Assembly (NCBI GenBank): GCA_021209875.1
Contig: JAGYVD010000008.1
Coordinates: 991,501-1,055,500, forward strand
Direction: 5' to 3'
DNA from: Rosellinia necatrix
Lineage: Eukaryota > Ascomycota > Sordariomycetes > Xylariales > Xylariaceae
Length of the DNA: 64,000 bases
The notes under the pieces were generated by a model, which saw only the letters and a list, made by a program, of their open reading frames with translations, was not told the origin of the DNA and made no database searches. Positions 10,176 through 22,636 of this stretch are shown here, piece by piece (position 1 is the first letter of the stretch; each line of letters begins with the position of its first letter). Position numbers and translations under genes: made by a program.

Positions 10176-12219
10176 CTTGTCTGTTTTGATTAGCCGGTTC
10201 GGCCTATGGTGGACAGCAGTAGGGAAGAAGGTTGTAGTCGGGTCTTTTACTTGGTCGTAAAAGACGAAAAATAGTCGAGGTGGACGGCTTGAGAAAGAGT
10301 ACCCAGCGGGTCTGCTGTAGATTGCAGGTTGCACAGGGCACTGTACTAACTGAACGAACGTTGGGGCCAATGCGCCTGGAGCCTCACTATCCCGCAGCGT
10401 GGAAAGTGGGGTAACGGGAGCGGGATTACAGCCAATCAAGTGCCAGAGACGCGGTCTAGCCATTGAGCCCACGCCACTTCGCGTTGCACATGAGGCTGCT
10501 GCTTACTTACCTAGTGTATCTCCTACCGGAGCTTCCAGGGTTCCTTCTTCCTCCTTCATTCTTCATCCTCTACATCCTGCAATTTTGACACACCATTTAC
10601 ATGCACTGCTTCCGCGTAATCAGGCTATCAAACGACATTCGCTGATCTTCATCCATACTGACCCAGAAGGATGCATCTATTCATATCCATCACGTCACAT
10701 GATTCACTGAGCCGCAATCCATGCCTGAGCTTGAATGCCAGCACTACCACTCATTACCAGTTTGATGTCCGAGAACCATTTATACACTGAAGTTGGGCAC
10801 CTGATTTTATCAACATAACCAGACTACCGGTGGGCATCATAGCAACTTCCGTCGCGAGAACGGCACAATCATCATCCCAATCGCTCCACCCTCAACCTTT
10901 ATCCACAAGCACCAGGTCATCTCGCTACTACCGAGGCCAAATCCGATTTACTGTCCTCTATCTAGAGTTCCCACTCACATGAAAATCGTCCCTGCACTTT
11001 CACTATTCACATTAGATGCAGCCATTCTACTGAGCACCAAGACAGCCTTATCCTCATTGCCAATTCCGAATCCCTTGAGACGTGGCCGGTTGGGGAGACC
11101 CGTGTATACAGCCTTGCCATGACGAGAATATAATCGAGCTTGTTGGAGCCTATTGTCCTCGGACGATTGGCATATGACGAGAACCTAAGAACAGAGATCT
11201 GAGCAAGGCTGGTCACTATGTGGACCGGCCGCGGCTGACCCTCCATTATAGGCACTACGTTTGCGACACTATTCCGGTTTGGCAGCACACCAGGCTTTTT
11301 TAGCCAACCCAAGCGATGACGACAACCTTACATATCAAGAGAATGCACCATTTCGGTCTCATTCAATGAGTTGTTTTTAATAGTTTTCAATCGGAGCTCG
11401 CGGCGTGGTGCTCGCTGAGCCGCTTGGTCGAGTGACCGTAGCTGTCTCTGAGAGTCGTCGCACTATTTCCTACTGTGCCGTTTGCGTCAAGCGAGGGCAC
11501 TTTACAAGATAGCCCGGTGATGACCAAGTATCCAAAAAGCCAAATTTGCAGGCAGCCTAACGAGCTTCCTTCTGGTCTTCAGGCCATGCGGGGGGTGAGA
11601 ACAATGGTTGTCTATGAGAACCTGAGAGCTAATCTGAGGGTCATATCTTGTTTGGTGTCCGTCGCTACTTGACGGAATGCGGCCATGTTTTGTGGCTTCC
11701 TGGTCTGCTTTTATACTGCTACTCCGTTTTGTTTTATGCCGTGCGATGTTTTGTTTGTTCCAGTGAGCACTATATTTATCGGGTACCTCATCGAATGCCT
11801 CTTCAGACAGATAGCCTCTTCTAACAAGGCAACGCAACGTCGCCTCTGCTAGAGACTAGCATGTTTACGATTAAGGCTGTTCTGATTATTTGGTACTGTT
11901 GGTTATTATACAACCCGCTCACCATCGTAAGAAAGTTGATCTGTTGAACCTGGCGCAGCTCATACCCACAAAATCACTGCATCTTATTCCCTACGCCAAG
12001 GACTTTTTTTTTATTTTTTTTATAAAAAAAAAAGTCTACGCTCTGTCATTTGATGGTATCTAATTGGCCCCCTCTCTGCCTGCTCATCTCTTCCAGCGCC
12101 TTATATAATTTTGCTAGTGAAAATATCGATATATCCAATGGAGACTACTGTAACAGTAGTATAGGTTGGTTGGTATATATCATATTCATATCTAGTTAAC
12201 CATGCCACCCACCACCAGC
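10176..12219. other. Intergenic region downstream of the PKS and upstream of ISY1
   Basis: No gene is supported in about 2 kb. Frames of up to 111 codons have no family resemblance. The left end should hold the ISY1 promoter and 5' UTR, including a CT-rich stretch around 10545-10600. The right end holds the PKS 3' flank with an A/T hairpin. Confidence 0.5.
12001..12036 (-). terminator. A/T hairpin in the PKS 3' flank
   Basis: GAC followed by T-runs is mirrored by a ten-A run followed by GTC, forming a long A:T hairpin about 185 bp past the PKS stop codon. It may act in 3'-end formation, but fungal 3' ends do not need hairpins, so the role is inferred only. Confidence 0.3.
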
Positions 12220-15200
12220 TTACTGCATATCCCCGCCAACCTTGACAATTATTTTTTCGCAAAAGGCTGTTAACGAAGCAGCATTCATAATGTCTAAGGT
12301 GGTGATGGGGGCGCCAAGCTTTGTCCGAACCCAATTACGGATTTCGACAGCGCTTAAGGAGTCAATGCCATATACCGCCAACGGCCTCTCTGAGTCCATG
12401 GGTTCCGAAAGCCGTAGCATGCGCATAAAGCAATTATTCATCACATTAATCGTTGCGGTCAACCGCGTAGTATGGTCGGTAGACTTTGATCGGAGCAACA
12501 ATAAGAGAGTCTGTACTTCTAAGTTACCCGAGCCATTACCCTCTCGCGTAGCTGAAAGGTTACCGTCGGCATGCGTGAACAATGCCGAAAAACGGGCATC
12601 GCGAGCAAGAATGGAATTCGCCGGCTGGGGTGTTGCGATACCGGTTATCATTTGCGATGCCGCCGCTCTGCTGAGAGGTTCAGGTTCCGTTTGTTGAAGG
12701 ATAGAGAGGTAGACGATCTTTCGAAGGACACTATCGTTGATACCAAAGAAGACTCGTGAATCGAAGTGTTTTTCTTGGAAGCCATCGTTATTTGCGACGA
12801 AACCGGAGTCCTCAATTACGCCAAGGTCGATAGAGCATGCTGGAAACCCTTGCTGTATGCGATAGGATGCAAAAGCATCCATGAAGACGTTCGCAGCCGC
12901 ATAATTCGCCTGGCCTCGTGTTCCAACTACGCCCGAAATGCTGGAGAGCATGGTGAAAAATTCGAGGTTTAGGTTAAGTTTGATTGCAACGTTGTGTAGG
13001 TTATAAGTCCCTTGGATTTTAGGAGCCGTGGCCTCATTGTATTCCTGCGCTGTCATAGAATCAAATGGACGATCCTAAGATATTCCTGTTAGCCGACCAC
13101 CCAGTGGATTTTGACCCTGGGGGATGATTTCAACTTACTCGCAAGACCATTGCTCCCTGGATTATACCGGCAATAGGAGCTGATGATTTCCGAAAAGCAG
13201 CCTCTACTTCTCCAACATGCGTAATATCGCCCGTAAGGAGATCTATATGTGAACCAAGAGCTTTTATCTGCTTGATAATGCCTCTGGACTTATCGTCATC
13301 GTGGCCACTTCGAGATAGTACGGCTAGTCGTTTTGCGCCACTCTTCGCTAAGTATATTGCGAGAGTACCACAAAGACCCCTGAGGCCACCCACAATCAAA
13401 TAGCAGGCGTCATGCCTCAATTTCAGCACCTTAGGCGCTTGTCGAACCTATTGCATTGTTAGATCATGCATAAATGATGAGCGCCTGGGGATCCATCTAG
13501 ATCCCAACAACCTAGCACTGACCGGTACCGTTATATTCGGGTTCACACCCTTCGAGAGAACTATCTTGCCTATATGTTTGCCAGCACGCAAGAGTCGAAT
13601 CGCCGAAGGGGCGTCATCAAATGAGAACCTATGAATCGGACTAATTGGTTTTACATGGCCACCGTTGATTAATTCAAATAGTTTGGTCATAAGCCTTGTT
13701 TATGTCAACACAGGCTTTTGCTTCGGCCTATACGGTTCAAATCAAGAATTAAACATACCGAGAAACGAGGTGGTCTGGTGCCCTTTCGTGGGACATGTCG
13801 ACTGATCGAAAGGAGATGTTACGATCGAAAGGCTCTAAAGCAAGGTTATTTCGATCGAGGATATCTTTCTTTCCGATTTCAATCATAGTGCCACCATCCG
13901 ATAAAATGCGGAACGATTCGTCAAGCATATCACCTGTGAGTGAGTTCAACACAATGTCAACGCCCTGGCCATCAGTAATAGCCATAATTTGGCTGGCAAA
14001 ATCGACGTTGCGGGAATTAAACATTCGGTCGTCTTTAATTCCGAATGTATCTTGGAGAAAGCGTCTCTTCTCGGGCGTCCCTACTGTAACGAATATCTAT
14101 ACCACCAGAGTTAGCCATCCGCCTTTTCTCAGCATGTCATCGTCGTGGCTTACATCTGCCCCTGCATACCGAGCCAGCTGAATCGCAGCAATACCAACAC
14201 CTCCAGCGGCGGAGTGTATGAGCACTCTTTTACCCGGCGCGATGCTTGCTAGATCAAATAACGAGTAGATACTGGTTAAATAAACGGCGGACAACGTCGC
14301 GGCCTCTTCGAAACTCATATGATCAGGAATTTTGTGAATTCGGCTCTTGGTTGCGTGTACCCTGTTAGCAAAACAGCCCCGACTGAATACGACGACCCGT
14401 TGGCCAACTTCTAGCCCCGTCACGCTAGGCGAAACCTTGGTTATGATGCCAGCTGCTTCGCCGCCGAGCATGCGTTCATCTCCGGGAACGATGCCCATTG
14501 TCACTACTACATCCTTGTAATTTAGACCAGCAGCGTAGACTTCGACTTCAACGCAGCCATCCTCCAGTGGTGTGGGCTCAGGCGCAATCTCCGCCCAATG
14601 GACGGAGTCGACGTTTCCAAGACGCTCAGCTCCTAGACGGACTATGTTATGATTCTCATGGAGATCAACCACCTCGGTTATGCGGTCAGGGACCTCATCA
14701 CTCTGAAGGGTGGTAAGGGTCTTGTCTGGCAGGATTCGGGCGATATGCAGAATTCCGTCACGCTCGACAAATTCGCTGTCTACGGGCTGATCTTCCGGCC
14801 CCTTTGGCCGACTTAGAATATCGAGACAGAACGATATGGCGTCAGAGGCCGCGGTCGGCCGTTCCACATCTAATGTAATAAACCGCAACTTCTCCTCAGC
14901 GCGGATAGTACGGAATAAACCCTGTATGGCCGCCTTGGAGGGGTCTGTTACGTTCAGTGCGACCCCTGCGGTGACCCAGAGAACCTTGCATTCCTTCTGG
15001 GCTAGCTGCTTCAAAATTCCCCAGGTCTTATCGTTGGGGCACTCCATTACCGACTTAAACAGTTCATCGGTAATAAGCACCGTGCTCGACGTGACAAGTT
15101 CATCTTCAGCTTCAGGGGATTTTCGGATATCCCATCCTCGAGTTCTTAGGGACCCTATTAGGGCTTCCTCTACTGCAGTTTCATGATCACCAAATGTTGA

Positions 15201-18200
15201 CCGGTCTGTTAGACTAACGTGGATCGCATCTGAGCATCCCTGTGTGCTGGCTTCAGTCGTTTCCATCTCCGACTGGCAGATTAGAACGTCTTCGCCGACG
15301 TCTTGGATTATTCCAATTGACCCAAGACTCATCCCAGGCCCTGCTGTGACAATGAAGCCTCCAGGCCGAACTGATTTGCTTGCTTTCCGGATGGCAACAT
15401 TGCGGAGATCATCGCTGGGGGATGTGGCATAGGGTGCCCTCACGATAACGAGGTCAAAGGATGAGGGTGAATCAATAGCTTCCGGATCTGTGAGGTCGAG
15501 CAAGCTAAACTTGGTATCTTGAGATCTGGAGGCGATCGCTTCCTGTGCACGCACCAACATGCTTGGATCACTCAAGGCGAGGTGATAACCAGAGGACGCA
15601 GCTTTAACGGGGTCAGCCCAATCTTGGAGCCATATAGAAGAGAAATCGGCCGGGTCGAGGACCAATTCTAACACCTTCAACTTTGGGTTCTTGTGTGCAA
15701 TTAGGCTGATAAGACCTTGTAACCTCGCTTCCGGACGGTTCCGCTCTAGGTATGAACGTAACTTTGATTCTGGAGCTGACAGTAACACGGAGATATCAGC
15801 GTCCCAGTTGAAACGTGCAATGCTGTGCCCCGGACCTTGTTCTTCTCTCGCCTCTATCGCACCTGTCGTAAGCCCCTTCATCTCGAAAACAAGAGCACCG
15901 GTGGCCGGGTTATATAAAGAGCAATTCGTCCCGTAGTTGCGTGGGTTTTCTTTGTCCCCGATCCCAAGGAAGAAGGCGGAAGCCAGTGCAATTCCCTCGT
16001 CTGGGAGTTCCTGCCGCGCTTCAATTATGAGACTTCCGAGGACTGCTGGGACGAGAACTACACCGGCGGCCGGTACGTCACCTTTCCAGACGGCGGGTGC
16101 GCCGGTATGAAAACAGGCGTCGATCACGGTCGGGTGCATTGGGTAGTCCGACTGACCATAGGTTGACGGCGGTGGTACCAGATCAACGGTCGACCGGCTC
16201 TGTCGTTTGCCCATGGTGGTTTCGACCATTAGGTGCTTCCTAAAAGTGTTCCCGTAATTGTATCCCGAGTCAGCCATCGCCTTGTACCAGGCTCTCGCCG
16301 GCGATGCGAGCTCCAGAGGCCTCTTGGCGTCTTCTGGGGTAGGCATATCCCGATAATCTGTTTCAATGCAGATAAGACCCGTGCTATGTTCGGCGTGGAC
16401 GGTGTCGTTGAGCGAGCACACTCTGAACTCATACCACGACCGCACCGTGCCCTGTCCACCCCTTACCGGCGATAATGCGAGGGTATACCTCGTCTCCGTA
16501 TCCTCCTCAAGAACCAAAGCGCGCGAAAACTTCACATCTCTTAGCCGATACCTATACCTGTTTGGTATTTCTTCGCTCCACGCCGTCATCAAGGTAGTCT
16601 GATATACGGCCTCGATAGCCATAGCAATGTAGCCAGCTCCTGGAAAGACGATTTGCGATCCAATTTTATGATCCTTGAGCCAAGGGAGATCTGCCAACTT
16701 GAGTATTTTCTTGAAAATCGGCGAGTGCCAGCTCGTTCCGTTCATCTTAGACCCCAGCAGGTCGTGATGAATAAACCGTTTGAACCTCCAGTCTTTACTG
16801 GCCTGAGATTCATGCCAGTACTTCGCCGAGTGATTCCAAGAATAATTCGGCAGGTCCACAATGACCGAGTTGTCCTTGTATCGATTTACCTTTGCAAGAT
16901 TGACGGGGGCACCAGCCAGGAACAGATACCCAGCTGCGTTGTATAGGGGCAGAAGCGAATCAGTTCCACGTTTCAAGACTGGGGTGTATGGCGCATCAGC
17001 TGCCGGGCCGGAGAGTGTCTTTTTGATCTGTGCGATGGGCCCTGAAAGCGCGCCACTTGGGCCTATCTCTAGTAGGAAGTCGGCCCCTTCCTGGTCGCCG
17101 AGGAGCTTGGAAACTGCTTGTGTAAATTTGACTGGGGACACCATATTCAGTCGCCAATAACTGGCATCAAGCGGATGAGTCACTTGATCTCCCGTGACAG
17201 TACTAAACATCACAGGCCCATCGCGTCGTGGTTTCAACGGGGCTGAACAGTTATCACGAAGCATTTTCTCGTACGCCGTCCCAATATCCGTCATATATCT
17301 CGAATGGTAGGCCAGGTCGACTTGAAGTAATCTGGCGAAATGTTCATCAGCTTGCAAACGTTTCTGTAACGCTTCGAGCGATGAGATTTCTCCTGATATT
17401 GTCAGACTACTGGGGCTATTATAGCACGCAATTTCGGCGTTGGACTCTGGGGTTAGGTAATTTTGGATCTTGTCGGGCCCTATCCCAACTGCAAGCATTC
17501 CGAGAGGAGTAGCTGTACTTATCAATTTCCCTGCCAGCCCACGGTAATATGCCACCTTGATAGCCTCACCCGAAGTAAGCAACCCTGCGGCGACGGCTGC
17601 CGCGATTTCTCCAGATGAATGACCTACAGCACAAGCAGGTTTAACACCCCACTCCTCTAAAATATCAAGGAGGGCAAGCTGAAGGGCTGTGACGAGTGGT
17701 TGCGAGAACTCGGGTTGTCTGAGATGTTCAGGAGTTCGGCTTTGCGTTAACTCATTTAACAATGTCCAATCTGGTGCATCCGGTAAACTCTGCAGAATCT
17801 CGTCTAAACCGCAAAGGAACGCTTTTGCCTGGGGGAAATCCTCAACCAGCTCCCGGCCCATCTGGGGCCATTGGGCGCCCTGGCCGGTGAACACGAACCC
17901 TATCCGAGGCGGAGACGCGGCCTTTTTACCGAATGTTAGAGATGGACTTTGAAGATCGATGTTATCGCTGTTAGAGGCCCGTGTGATGGCAAAGGCCCTG
18001 TAGTAGTGTCGGCTCCGACGCTCGGATAAAGTATAAGCTAAATCGCCTACGCTTACGGAGACACTCGGATTCATCAAATGTGATGATAGGGAAGCGATGG
18101 ATCTCTCAAGTGACTGCTGGTCATTCGCTGAGAAGGCTAGAAGAGTTGGCGAGGACTGAGAATTACCCTCGTCGGCATCGCTGCCAAAGAAATCGGCAGT

Positions 18201-19688
18201 GATCTTCTTGTAAGACGAGATGTGCTTGGAGTTACGGCAGTTCTCAACCACAGCATGGGCATTGGCACCACCAAAACCGAATGAGTTGACACTTGCTCGT
18301 CGTAGGCCGCGCAATGACGCGTTGTTTATTGGCCATTTGATGGGTAGTCTTGTTGCGCGTACCTTCGAGGCCTTCCAGTCAATCTTAGGGTTTGGGTTGA
18401 TGAAAGTCGGGTTGCCGACTATTAACCCATTTTCCACAGATAACACTGCCTTTATCAATCCGGAAAGACCTGCCGCCGCTTCAGAATGCCCGATGTTACT
18501 CTTGATCGAGCCGATGATGAGTTCCTTCTCTCTTGCCGCCGCGAACACGCTTGCGGCCCCTTCTACTTCGATCGGGTCCCCGGCCAAGGTCCCCGTCCCG
18601 TGACATTCTAGAAATGCAGTGTCATTGAGGTTGAAAATGCCCGCATTTCTATACGCAGAGCGGATTGCGGCGGCCTGCGCTTCCGGACTTGGACTCGCTA
18701 TCCCAGGGGTGCGGCCAGCGCTGTTAGTTGATGTGCCGACGAGGACGGCCCGAACGGGATCCCCGTCTCGTATCGCGTCATCGAGCCTTTTGAGATAGAC
18801 GCAGTTGATCCCTTCAGCCTTGACGTAGCCGTCCGCTTTCGCGTCGAAGCTGTGGCATTTGCCAGATGCTGACTGCGTCATCCGCATCATCCCGGTTTCT
18901 TCGTTATGCTCGGGACTGAGCCATATGTTGGCGCCTGCCACTAGCATCCCGTCCGCCTGGTGGCTGTCAAGATACCGACAGGCGACGTCAACCGCTACTA
19001 GACTGGCTGAGCATGCTGTGTCTATTGTCATACTTGGGCCGTGGATGTTTAAGAAATGACTGATCCTATTGCTCAGAATCGAAGATGCCACCCCTATCGT
19101 TGCTGAGTCTGGACGATCTTCTGGGTCACGATTTTGGATGGCGGCGTAATCTGGATTTCTCAATTAATATCCGCTCACATCACCAAAAGAAGGCCAGGGG
19201 CTCCTACCGACGATATTTGTCCCGACAAGGCAACCAACACTCTTCCCACTTATCGTTTCGAGTGGTATACCGGCATTCTCAAGGCACTCGTATGTAACCT
19301 CGAGAAGCTGCCTCTGTTGCGGATCCATCGCAATGGCATCGAGGCGACTGATATTGAAGAACTGCGCGTCGAACACGGCAGGATCGACATCTTCCATAAA
19401 CATGCCGCCAGGGCTTTTCATAGTGCGAGGCCGCCTGTGTTTATCGTGATGACCGGCCAAGCTGAACCTCGACGCTGGCGGCTCGTTTTTCGCGATGCCG
19501 CCCTGCTTCAGGAAATTCCACAGCTCGGTAGGCGAGTTGTTGTGCCCCGGGAGGCGGCAACCAATCCCAACTATCGCGACTGGTGCTTGCGTTCGACCAA
19601 CGCTGCGGCCGACGACCGCTGTGCCGTTGGGCATCCCATCATCACTTGGACAGGAACTTGTGATGCTCGTGTCCGGTGAAATCGCCAT
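12220..19688 (-). CDS. Highly reducing type I polyketide synthase (KS-AT-DH-psiMT-ER-KR-ACP)
   Basis: Six exons, complement of 12220..13074, 13139..13447, 13523..13694, 13759..14096, 14154..19150 and 19208..19688, encode 2383 aa. All five introns (57-75 bp) are GT-AG and join in phase. KS has Cys in DTACSAS (about residue 207), the His of ECHGTGT and the His of [10 protein letters not shown] has the Ser of GHSSGE (about 671). DH has the His of WLKDHKIG (about 987) and the Asp of VIDACFH (about 1171). A methyltransferase-like segment (about 1300-1450) lacks the SAM-binding glycine motif and most of the lid. ER has LNYKDVV and [12 protein letters not shown] (about 1706 and 1811). KR has GGLRGLCG (about 2013), the Ser and Tyr of the active site (Tyr about 2157) and the Lys. 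ACP has the attachment Ser in GIDSL (about 2338). There is no release domain. It is divergent from the hydrolase gene and would make a fully or partly reduced polyketide. Confidence 0.93.
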
Positions 19689-20422
19689 TGCGTCTATATA
19701 ATGAGGAGAGCCTCAGCAACGTGTGCAAGTGTTCGCCGAGCGAGCGATGCTCAAATTCGCCTTTGGCTCCCTTGTTAACAAGAGCTGTAAAGTATGATGG
19801 ATGTTTACGACTCTGTGTCGTTGGCCTTCGTTACACGGCCTAGCTTGGCCGGTGTCAGTAGCATCCGCTATTAGGGCTGCGTAGGAAAATGGGTGTCCGC
19901 ATGTAAACGACAAGAATAGTATCGGCGAAGCCTCATGCAGTCCAAGGTCTTGTCGCTCCTCCAGCTCTTCAGCTAGGAAAAAAATGATCCGCGAATGGTA
20001 GGTCGGGCTTATCATCAACTAGTGTGTACCCAGGCTCACTCTGGGTAGAGTAAACATGTAAGCCCAATGAATCTCTTGGCTATGCTGTCGAGGTGGGTTG
20101 GGCCAGGACGCCCACCCTTGTCAGTCCGACTCCTCTCTGTGGGATGCTGGAACATAGCTTATTTTAGATATCTTGTCTTGAACTTTACTATTCGAGCGGC
20201 GGCGCCCTATGACATAGCCATGTGGCCCAGCGTCGTATATACACGTCCTATCGAAGTCCTGGGGCTGACACACCATAAGCTGGAATCGTGAGTTTGATTG
20301 GTTATATCTCTGTGTTTTCAACATCCACCTATTTATCTCCTTCGGCATGCAGTGACATCGAACTTGTACGAGAATACACGCTCGACAGCACACATACTAT
20401 CCATATCCAGACTATTGGAACA
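19689..20422. promoter_or_regulatory. Shared divergent promoter of the PKS and the alpha/beta hydrolase
   Basis: This 734-bp gap separates two start codons on opposite strands, so it must hold both promoters. Such head-to-head gaps often co-regulate fungal cluster genes. No palindromic Zn2Cys6-type CGG site was firmly identified by eye. Confidence 0.6.
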
Positions 20423-21383
20423 ATGGCAAGCCGTGAAGACGTTGAGTTTAAGACGATGGATGGGTTAACTCTACGTGGCTGTATATACCCAGCGGCGCAA
20501 AGAGGCCCGGCTATCATATTAACGCCTGGGGTTAGTTGGACATCGCTTTCCGCCACCCCCTCCCCGTTCTGCACTGACGCGAGCTACATATACGTAGTTC
20601 AACTTCACGAAGGAGATGATAGTAGCGGAGATTGCCGAACACTTTCAGCGCTCGGGTTTCACGGCATTGACCTACGATCCTCGCTCCATCGGGCAGAGTG
20701 ACGGGCTACCGCACAATGACATAGACCCCTCTCGCAACGTCGAGGACTACCACGACGCCTTGACGTTTCTCAAGCGCCATCCGCTCGTGGACCCGTCCAA
20801 GATAGCGTTCTGGGGGTACTCCTTCAGCGGCATGGTGGCCCTGGTGGCGGCGGCGCTGGACAAGAGGGCGAAGGCGGTGGTGGCCATGTGCCCGCTCACG
20901 ATCTGGGAGTTCCCGGAGGACAGGTGGGCGAGGGTGCTGGCGCAGGCGATGCGCGACCGCGAGTCGCGGGTGGCGGGGAACAGGCCCGTCTACATCCCCA
21001 TGCTCACAGAGGACGGGGAGAACCCTGCAGGGTTCGGGGCTGGCTTTGGCGCCGACAACTTCCGCCTCGTCGCCGGCGCCACCGAGACGCAGCCCGACTT
21101 CGAGCTCCCGACCACGCTCAGCAGCTACTACCGCATCGCGGCCTTCCAGCCCTTCGGCCTCATCAAGCACGTCTCGCCCACGCCGGCCATGGTCGTCATC
21201 CCCGAGGACGACGCCGTGTCGCCGGCGGAGAGGCAGCGGGCGCTCGTCTACGATGTGCTGCGGGAGCCCAAGAGCCTGCTGCTCGTGCCCGGCAAGGGGC
21301 ACATGGATGTCCTGAGCGGCGAGGACTTTGACCGCGTCCTCGACGCCCAGATCCAGTATCTCCGGGCCGTTCTGCACGCGTAG
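20423..21383 (+). CDS. Alpha/beta hydrolase, polyketide transferase/hydrolase-like
   Basis: Two exons (20423..20530, 20598..21383) encode 297 aa. The 67-bp intron (GTTAGT donor, CGTAG acceptor) falls right after LTPG and continues FNFTKEM, as expected for this family. The catalytic residues are visible: the nucleophile Ser in WGYSFSG, the Asp of the IPEDDA segment and the His of GKGHMD. The [13 protein letters not shown] and [10 protein letters not shown] segments resemble the fungal hydrolases that partner HR-PKSs, such as the polyketide transferase of the fumagillin pathway. It starts 734 bp from the PKS and is transcribed away from it. Because the PKS lacks a thioesterase, this enzyme is the best candidate for chain release or transfer (inference). 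The first third is AT-richer than the remainder. Confidence 0.88.
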
Positions 21384-22636
21384 ACCCTGGATGTCGCTCG
21401 GTCGTAGCTGGGGGCGGGGAATTGGCTTGATAGTACACTACATGTACACTACTCGGACTGGAACAAAGCTCCTCATTTCCGTAGAATAGCACGTACCTCT
21501 CACACTAGTAGTGTATGAACGGAGGGATTTAGGCTGTTGGGGATTCCCCCTGGGCCTGCTGTTTAGCGAGATGGACCCGTGTTGATTCCTCGCATATTCC
21601 CTACCCGCCGCCGCCGCCCCCCTCGCAATGTAAGGTCCTTTTCATAAATATTTGGGTTAAACTCCCGTAAGCAGTGCCCGAAGCATGCGATACAGGGGTC
21701 CCACCGCCGTGCCGATCAGCACACCAACCGCAGGGTCGGGTTTGGAATCTCGCTCGCTGGCTCGACATAGTGTACATAGCACACTACATACACTACCTAC
21801 TGTGCTGTATACGTAACAAGTAGAACCAAAACGGCAGAGACGCCCGTGAAGGATCCTCCCAAGCGCTCGACTGTGACCTCATCGCGAGAAATCGCATCCT
21901 CGCCGATGTCACCTACACTGTATCCTGCTCACATGGCGTGTTTCTGAGACCTGCTTATCATGACTACGTTAGGCAGACAACTCACGAGAAAGTAAGCACC
22001 GACGTACATACTACATCGGTTTTACTAAAACGGCAGGACTCGAAAATGAGCACGGGTCAACAATGACCGCCGTTCGCTCAATTTGGGGGCTAAGGGCATC
22101 GATTGTGGCTAGAGGTGATCCCGGCTATACCCCGTCTGCCGTCCCATACCCTGCCACGGTACTGCATTAGCTAGCGCCTTAGCTTGTCCTAACCCTTTGA
22201 CGTGGGAGGTATCTATCCTACCGTTGACTCGTATCCCAAGACGCCGGCTTTGTCTATCAGGTGCTGCTGCTGCTGGTACACCACTACAGCACAGCACCGG
22301 CCACCGTCGACTCATTCCATGATGACTACGGGCCGCCACAGATCCATCCCCAGTCCCCCGATCCTTCTCCTTTGTTATCTAGGAGGGAACCGTCCCCCTA
22401 GGGCTTAGATGGGCGTGCTATTCTTGGAGTGCCGTTGAAAACGGGATGCGAACTAGGCTGATTTTTTTTTGGGAATGACACCATCAGGAAGGGCCTCTAA
22501 AATGGCGAATATAAGTCGGTTGAAGGTAGCTGGCGCCTCTTTCACGATGATCTCGGGAGCTCTCTCGTTGTTGATTTACCAAACCACCCCCCCCCATCGT
22601 TCTTCTCGCTGCAGCATATAGTAGCATTGCCTCACG
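21384..22636. other. Intergenic region with TAGTGTAC/GTACACTA motifs
   Basis: No gene is supported. Repeated short words based on GTACACTAC and its complement lie at about 21431-21453, 21501-21516 and 21767-21803. The right end is the promoter of the FAD oxidase gene. Confidence 0.5.

Noticed and set aside
13011..13450. KR domain looked defective because its nucleotide loop reads GGLRGLCG
   Set aside because: This variant loop occurs in intact HR-PKS reductases as far as I recall, and the Ser, Tyr and Lys of the active site are present.
19151..19207. In-frame stop near the N terminus of the PKS, suggesting a pseudogene
   Set aside because: A 57-bp GT-AG intron (GTAGGA donor, CCAG acceptor) removes it in phase and restores VGTNIVDYAAIQ, so the gene is intact.
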